Below, piece after piece: positions 14,411 to 18,318 of a stretch of DNA of 18,318 nucleotides. A model generated the notes under the pieces. The model was not told the DNA's origin, made no database searches, and saw only the letters and a program-made list of their open reading frames with translations. Every line of letters starts with the position of its first letter. Position 1 is the stretch's first letter. Position numbers and translations under genes: made by a program. The stretch is from contig JALSKY010000294.1 in assembly GCA_026988585.1 (NCBI GenBank), positions 1 through 18,318 on the forward strand, given 5' to 3'. Source of the stretch: Deltaproteobacteria bacterium (GTDB lineage Bacteria > Desulfobacterota > Dissulfuribacteria > Dissulfuribacterales > QOAL01).

Positions 14411-15676
14411 CTACTTCAGATCCTCGAAAGCACCCTTCTTGATCTTCACTGCGCGAGCTTCCGGATTTGAGTAGTACTCAGCCAGAATCTCCAGGACTTC
14501 CGGCCTTGAGAATTCAGGTGGAACCTCATCGATCTTGCCCTCGCTCATGAGCCTGCGGAATTTGGTACCGGAGACCACCACCCGATCCTCCTTGTCGTGG
14601 GGACAGGTCTTGAGAGAGGCCATGCCACCACACTTGTGGCACCAGAAGGTCCAGTCAATCTTCAGGGGCTGAAGCTCCAGGGCACCATCCCACAGGGTAT
14701 CATAGATCTCCTGTGCCTCGAAAAGACCGTAGAAGTCACCAACACCTGCATGGTCACGGCCTATGATAAGGTGAGAACATCCGTGATTCTGACGGAACAC
14801 ACCATGGAGGAGAGCCTCTTTGGGTCCGCCGTAACGCATCTCAAGGGGATAAACACCGAGAACAGTGCGCTCCTTGTTGTAGTAGTTGTCCAGCAGCACC
14901 TGATAGCACCTCATCCTCCAATCCCCTGGGATATCCCCTGGTTTCAGCTTTCCAACCAAGGCATGGATAAATACGCCATCAAGGACCTCCTGGGCGATCT
15001 TTGTCAGGAACTCATGAGAGCGGTGAATGGGGTTTCTGGTCTGGAATGCAGCAACGGTGCTCCAGCCGCGATCCTCAAATATGGCCCTTGAAACAGCAGG
15101 ATGCATATAGGCATCGCCATACTGCTCAGGGAAATCCTTTTCGGAAAGGGCTTTGATCGGGCCGCCCACATAATATTTCCCAGAGTTAATGACCTGCTGC
15201 ACACCAGGATGCTCCTCCTCGGCAACCTCCCAGAACCTCTCGGAATCCGGACCGTTGCCCTTGAAGCAGAGTTCGCACTCCTTCTTTTTGTCAGGCTCCC
15301 ATATCTCCTCAATCTTCATGGTTGCCATGATTTCGCCGGAATCACCATCGACAAGAGCTACCTCTTCACCCTCCTTAACCTCTTTGAGGGTGTCGTCATC
15401 AATGGAGAGGGTGACAGGCAGGGGCCACATGGTGCCTGGATCTACCTTGCGCAGCTTCATGTCCTCTACTACGCCATCATAGTCGTCCTTCACCATGAAG
15501 CCATTCAATGGGGTAAAAGACCCCATTCCCAGCATGAGGATATCTCCCGATTCCCTCGAACTGATCTTGATCTTCTTCATGCCCTCTGCCCTCTTTAGCT
15601 CATCAGTGCGCTCGGCACCCTTGAGCAGCAGGGGCATAAGCTTCTTCTGCGAACCGTGCGGATTTACTAATGCCAT
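14411..15676 (-). CDS. sat: sulfate adenylyltransferase (ATP sulfurylase)
   Basis: Activates sulfate with ATP to APS and pyrophosphate, the first cytoplasmic step of dissimilatory sulfate reduction (reversible in sulfur oxidation). It has 421 residues. The PUA-like N-terminal domain is followed by the catalytic domain with QTRNPIHRSHEFL: QTRNP at 212-216, HxxH at 218-221, and the second signature IIGRDHAGVGD at 304-314. A zinc-ribbon-like C346-x2-C349-x8-C358-x-H360 set occurs after LKIDWTFW; metal-binding Cys/His sets of this kind are known from Sat of several sulfate reducers. The start is ATG 15676 behind AAAGGAG; a GTG seven codons earlier is inside the ribosome-binding site. No pyrophosphatase gene lies in the window. 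Confidence 0.97.
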   Translation of the reverse strand: MALVNPHGSQKKLMPLLLKGAERTDELKRAEGMKKIKISSRESGDILMLGMGSFTPLNGFMVKDDYDGVVEDMKLRKVDPGTMWPLPVTLSIDDDTLKEVKEGEEVALVDGDSGEIMATMKIEEIWEPDKKKECELCFKGNGPDSERFWEVAEEEHPGVQQVINSGKYYVGGPIKALSEKDFPEQYGDAYMHPAVSRAIFEDRGWSTVAAFQTRNPIHRSHEFLTKIAQEVLDGVFIHALVGKLKPGDIPGDWRMRCYQVLLDNYYNKERTVLGVYPLEMRYGGPKEALLHGVFRQNHGCSHLIIGRDHAGVGDFYGLFEAQEIYDTLWDGALELQPLKIDWTFWCHKCGGMASLKTCPHDKEDRVVVSGTKFRRLMSEGKIDEVPPEFSRPEVLEILAEYYSNPEARAVKIKKGAFEDLK

Positions 15677-15736
15677 AACCCAAACATCTCCTTTCACTTA
15701 TTTGTTTTATTTACAAGCTAATGATCCGGCGAAAAA

Positions 15737-15754
15737 TGAATGTTTATTCACATT
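15737..15754. promoter_or_regulatory. overlapping palindromes in the sat leader
   Basis: TGAAT-GTTT-ATTCA (15737-15750) and AATGT-N6-ACATT (15739-15754) are two overlapping perfect inverted repeats, about 61-87 bases before the sat start codon and 70-87 bases downstream of the predicted transcription start. The minus strand reads TGTGA at one side, a half-site seen in CRP/FNR-family operators, but the second half does not match. No regulator can be named. Confidence 0.3.
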
Positions 15755-15770
15755 TTGGCAAAAAATTTTT

Positions 15771-15779
15771 TTGACTCAA
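15771..15779. promoter_or_regulatory. TTGA-C-TCAA palindrome next to an A6T7 tract in the sat leader
   Basis: A 9-base palindrome directly beside a self-complementary run of six A and seven T (15760-15772). It lies in the sat leader between promoter and gene. Such a short site has a fair chance of arising at random in AT-rich DNA. Confidence 0.2.
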
Positions 15780-15830
15780 TTCCGATGAACTGCCCGACAC
15801 TATATCTGAATTTTCACTCAGGACTGTCTT

Positions 15831-15859
15831 TTTATAAAGTTTACTAACAATCTTGTCAA
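15831..15859 (-). promoter_or_regulatory. near-consensus sigma-70 promoter for sat-aprBA
   Basis: On the minus strand TTGACA (15854-15859, perfect) and TATAAA (15831-15836, five of six) are exactly 17 bases apart. The predicted start is near 15824, giving a leader of about 148 bases before the sat ATG. The promoter lies between the tRNA-Leu 3' end and sat. Its quality suggests strong expression, as expected for a main respiratory pathway. Confidence 0.85.
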
Positions 15860-15881
15860 GAACTATCAGTAAAGAATGATG

Positions 15882-15899
15882 CCATATTCAGGAATATGG
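15882..15899. promoter_or_regulatory. perfect palindrome CCATATTC-AG-GAATATGG at the tRNA-Leu 3' end
   Basis: Eight-base arms with a two-base spacer. The right arm includes the encoded CCA end of tRNA-Leu. The centre lies about 66 bases upstream of the predicted sat start, a distance compatible with an activator site. As RNA it could fold as a 7-pair stem with a 4-base loop and act in tRNA 3' processing or termination, though no U-tract follows. Confidence 0.45.
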
Positions 15900-15983
15900 T
15901 GCCGAAGGGGGGAGTCGAACCCCCACGGGCGGTTGCCCACTACCCCCTCAAGATAGCGTGTCTACCAATTCCACCACTTCGGC
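15897..15983 (-). tRNA. tRNA-Leu, anticodon GAG
   Basis: 87 bases including encoded CCA, class II. Acceptor GCCGAAG pairs with CTTCGGC, discriminator A; D-arm GTGGTGGAATTGGTAGAC; anticodon stem CTATC/GGTAG encloses TTGAGGG with anticodon GAG; long variable arm GGGCAACCGCCC; T-arm with GGTTCGACTC. It lies 64 AT-rich bases after secG, the same neighbour as E. coli secG-leuU (also GAG), and is probably co-transcribed with it. Confidence 0.97.
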
Positions 15984-16047
15984 ACAATCATAGAAATTTA
16001 AACATCAATATAATAAAATAATAAAAGTTTCCAGAGAGACCTGGCAA

Positions 16048-16386
16048 CTATTTCGCCTGACCTGCAGGCAGCTTGGCTTGGCCACCCGAAGATGTTGAAC
16101 TGGTTCCAGGCTGAGAAGCCGGTTGCTCAACCTGGACACCCTGCATCAACGTATCACCCTTCTTGTTGACAGATAAATATGTAAGGGCCAGAGAGGTAAT
16201 CATAAACAGAACTGCGCAGCCAGTGGTAATCTTGCTCAGCAGCGTTGCCGGTCCGGCAGCCCCAAAGATTGCTTCACTGGAGCCAAAGACCGCCCCCACT
16301 TCTGCCCCCTTCCCCTGCTGCAACAACACAGTCACAACCAGAAGAAAGCATACCAAAACATGAACAACTATTATAAATGTGTACAT
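16048..16386 (-). CDS. secG: preprotein translocase subunit SecG
   Basis: Small inner-membrane subunit of the SecYEG translocon. It has 112 residues with two membrane segments (about 1-22 and 52-72). The conserved VLLQQGKGAEVGAVFGSSEA loop runs from 20 to 39, with AGPATLLSKITTG after it. The hydrophilic tail from about 75 is rich in Ser, Gly, Gln and Pro and is poorly conserved in this family. ATG 16386 has only a weak AGG-type ribosome-binding site, unlike its neighbours. It lies 41 bases after tpiA and before tRNA-Leu. The order pgk-tpiA-secG is common in bacteria. Confidence 0.96.
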   Translation of the reverse strand: MYTFIIVVHVLVCFLLVVTVLLQQGKGAEVGAVFGSSEAIFGAAGPATLLSKITTGCAVLFMITSLALTYLSVNKKGDTLMQGVQVEQPASQPGTSSTSSGGQAKLPAGQAK

Positions 16387-16427
16387 TAAGGTGAAACCTG
16401 CCTATATCCTTTTAAATTCAATTCGAA

Positions 16428-17198
16428 TCAGTTCTCTTCGAATTTTACTATCTTTGCAAAGCTCTCCGGCTCAAGGGAGGCACCACCCACCAGAGCACCG
16501 TCAACATCGGCAAGCCCCATTATCTCCTTAACATTGGCCGGTTTAACGGAGCCACCATACAATATTCTTATCTGCTCTGCAACAGTTGAACCAGCCAATC
16601 CAGAAATTAGCTTTCTGACAAATCCATGGGCCTCTGAAATCTGGTCCAGAGTCGCTGTCCGGCCTGTACCTATTGCCCAAACAGGCTCATAGGCAATAGC
16701 TATCCTTTCATAATCAGAGGCGGAGATCTTTTCAAGCCCCTTTTCCAACTGCCGAGACAAGACCTCTTCTATCTTTCCGCTGTCTCGCTCTTCAAGGGTC
16801 TCACCAATACAGAGAAACAGAGAAAAAGCATGATCCACCGCTGACTTGACCTTGTCCCCTATGAGTTCATCTCCCTCTCCAAAAATATGTCTCCTCTCTG
16901 AATGACCAAGAATTACCCATTTTACCCCTGCTGCTTGCAACATCATGGGTGAAATTTCACCAGTGTAAGCCCCCTGTTCCTTAAAATACATATTCTGGGC
17001 AGCTACCTGAACTACAGTTGCAGAACACCTCTCTACTGCCTTTTCGAGCGCTACGAAAGAGGGCGCTACTACCACCTCGCGGCCAGAGCAACCATCTACC
17101 AGTGGAAGAAAGGCATCAAAAAAGGCCATTGCCTCCTGGCTGGTCTTGTGCATCTTCCAGTTGGCTGCCAATATCGGGACCCTTTTGGAATCAGACAT
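16428..17198 (-). CDS. tpiA: triosephosphate isomerase
   Basis: Interconverts dihydroxyacetone phosphate and glyceraldehyde 3-phosphate. It has 256 residues, a single TIM barrel. Catalytic residues are visible: Asn13 and Lys15 in AANWKMHK, His99 in VILGHSERR, Glu171 in AYEPVWAIGTGRTA with phosphate-gripping loop 6 (172-182), and the phosphate-binding LYGGSVKPANV (213-223) and GALVGGASL. The start ATG 17198 has GGAGGTGA five to nine bases upstream. It lies 49 bases after pgk. Confidence 0.98.
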   Translation of the reverse strand: MSDSKRVPILAANWKMHKTSQEAMAFFDAFLPLVDGCSGREVVVAPSFVALEKAVERCSATVVQVAAQNMYFKEQGAYTGEISPMMLQAAGVKWVILGHSERRHIFGEGDELIGDKVKSAVDHAFSLFLCIGETLEERDSGKIEEVLSRQLEKGLEKISASDYERIAIAYEPVWAIGTGRTATLDQISEAHGFVRKLISGLAGSTVAEQIRILYGGSVKPANVKEIMGLADVDGALVGGASLEPESFAKIVKFEEN

Positions 17199-17247
17199 AT
17201 ATCACCTCCACATGATTTTCTGCAACATCGCTGAATCACTTAAGAAA

Positions 17248-18318
17248 TTATTTACCTTCACCACACCTCTTCAAGGCCTCCAGACCTGGAAGGGGCCTCC
17301 CCTCCAGTAAACAGAGAAATGCACCGCCTCCTGTGGACATATAAGTTATATTTTCAGTCTCTCCTGCCCAAAGTATGGCCAGATTGGTATCACCGCCTCC
17401 TGTTATGCTGAGTGCGCTGCTCCGAGCGACCCGGTGAGCCAACTCCATGGTTCCCTTTTCAAACCCCTTGGTCTCAAATGCGCCCATTGGCCCGTTCCAT
17501 ACTATGGTAGCAGCCCTGTCCACTGCCCTGCCAAAGAGCTCTACTGTCTCCGGCCCCACATCGAGAACCATCATATCAGCAGGCACCCTGTCCACAGCTA
17601 CGATTTCTGCAGAGACTCCCTCCTTCAATTCCCTGGCAACCACACAATCCACTGGAAGCAACAGCTCTACTCCTCGCTCTTCAGCCTGCTGCATAATACT
17701 GGCAGCAGTTTCTACCAGATCTTCCTCTACCAGGGACATTCCCATATCAAAACCTTTCGCCTTCAAAAAGGTGTTGGCCATGGCACCACCAATTATCAGG
17801 CTGTCCACCTTGGAGAGGATATTCTCTATGGCAGCAAGTTTGGTAGAGACCTTCGCTCCGCCCAAAATAGCCAATAGAGGCCTCTCCGGATCTTCCAGGG
17901 CCTTTTCAAAATATGAGATCTCATCTTTCATAAGAAACCCTGCACCGCATAACTCCAGTTGTGCCGGCACCCCTACCACTGATGCATGGGCACGATGGGA
18001 CACGGCAAAGGCATCATTGATATAGGCCTGGGCAAGGGAGGCCAAAGCCATAGCAAAATCGGGATCATTGGCAGTCTCTCCATCATGGTAGCGCAGATTT
18101 TCCAGAAGCAGCACCTGACCAGGCTGCAGCGCATCGGCCTTCTTCTCTGCCTCCTCACCAATACAGTCAGAGGCAAAATCCACCTGAATATTGAGAAGCT
18201 CGCTGAGACGCATAGCCACCGGTCGCATACTGTACCTTGAAACCGGCTTGCCCTTTGGTCTGCCAAGATGAGAAGCAACTATGACCTTGGCACCATGATC
18301 CATGAGATACCTTACTGT
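17248..18318 (-). CDS. pgk: phosphoglycerate kinase, 5' part missing
   Basis: Transfers phosphate between 1,3-bisphosphoglycerate and ADP. 356 codons are visible; the first roughly 40 residues lie beyond the right edge. The frame is open to the last base (TVRYLMDHGAK), so the ATG at 18303 is internal. Motifs: VIVASHLGRPKG, LLLENLRYHDGE, the substrate-side DAFAVSHRAHAS, GGAKVSTKL, WNGPMGAFE, ITGGGDTNLAI and the C-terminal MSTGGGAFLCLLEG. The last differs from the widespread TGGGASLELLEG form by Phe for Ser and Cys for Glu. It starts the visible pgk-tpiA-secG group. Confidence 0.97.
   Translation of the reverse strand, partial: TVRYLMDHGAKVIVASHLGRPKGKPVSRYSMRPVAMRLSELLNIQVDFASDCIGEEAEKKADALQPGQVLLLENLRYHDGETANDPDFAMALASLAQAYINDAFAVSHRAHASVVGVPAQLELCGAGFLMKDEISYFEKALEDPERPLLAILGGAKVSTKLAAIENILSKVDSLIIGGAMANTFLKAKGFDMGMSLVEEDLVETAASIMQQAEERGVELLLPVDCVVARELKEGVSAEIVAVDRVPADMMVLDVGPETVELFGRAVDRAATIVWNGPMGAFETKGFEKGTMELAHRVARSSALSITGGGDTNLAILWAGETENITYMSTGGGAFLCLLEGRPLPGLEALKRCGEGK

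Noticed and set aside
15984..16047. Terminator or separate promoter between secG and tRNA-Leu
   Set aside because: Only a four-pair CCAG/CTGG stem followed by AT-rich sequence and no paired promoter boxes; co-transcription is simpler.

Overview
The window reads as a chromosomal segment of a sulfate-reducing (or sulfur-disproportionating) bacterium, most likely of the Desulfobacterota. The evidence is a complete sat-aprB-aprA-qmoA-qmoB-qmoC set, with bacterial ribosomal-protein, EF-Tu, SecG and glycolytic genes around it. I cannot fix the family or genus from sequence alone. Every gene I can support lies on the minus strand, so transcription runs from high to low coordinates. No stretch longer than 300 bases lacks a gene. 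The two largest gaps, about 220 bases each, lie upstream of sat and between aprA and qmoA, and both carry regulatory signals.

Layout in the direction of transcription. (1) 18318-15897: pgk (5' end outside the window), tpiA, secG and tRNA-Leu(GAG), a glycolysis/secretion group ending in a tRNA. (2) 15899-6653: the sulfate-activation and reduction block. A near-consensus sigma-70 promoter drives sat, followed by aprBA; a clear rho-independent terminator follows aprA; then come qmoABC, closed by two hairpins. Sat makes APS from sulfate and ATP, AprBA reduces APS to sulfite plus AMP, and QmoABC is the membrane complex thought to pass quinol electrons to AprBA. (3) 6668-6181: a stable-RNA promoter, then tRNA-Thr(TGT), tRNA-Tyr(GTA), a terminator-like hairpin, tRNA-Gly(TCC) and tRNA-Thr(GGT). 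(4) 6109-1: tuf followed directly by the S10 operon (rpsJ, rplC, rplD, rplW, rplB, rpsS, rplV, rpsC, rplP, rpmC, rpsQ), which runs off the left edge.

Several apparent open reading frames start too early because they read back through tRNA genes or ribosome-binding sites. I moved the starts of tuf, qmoC, qmoA, aprB, sat and rplP to positions supported by Shine-Dalgarno sequences and family N-termini. rpsC uses TTG and rpsS uses GTG.

I see no wholly unknown system. The most interesting points are architectural. The four tRNAs plus tuf have the same order and anticodons as the E. coli thrU-tyrU-glyT-thrT-tufB operon, but here tuf leads into rpsJ as a tufA-type copy does, so the locus is a tufB-head/tufA-tail hybrid. 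The sulfate block sits exactly between two tRNA loci. QmoA and QmoB keep the HdrA framework but have lost parts of its cysteine ligand sets. Several sharp palindromes lie near promoters and have no assigned regulator. No CRISPR array, insertion sequence, integrase or phage gene was seen.
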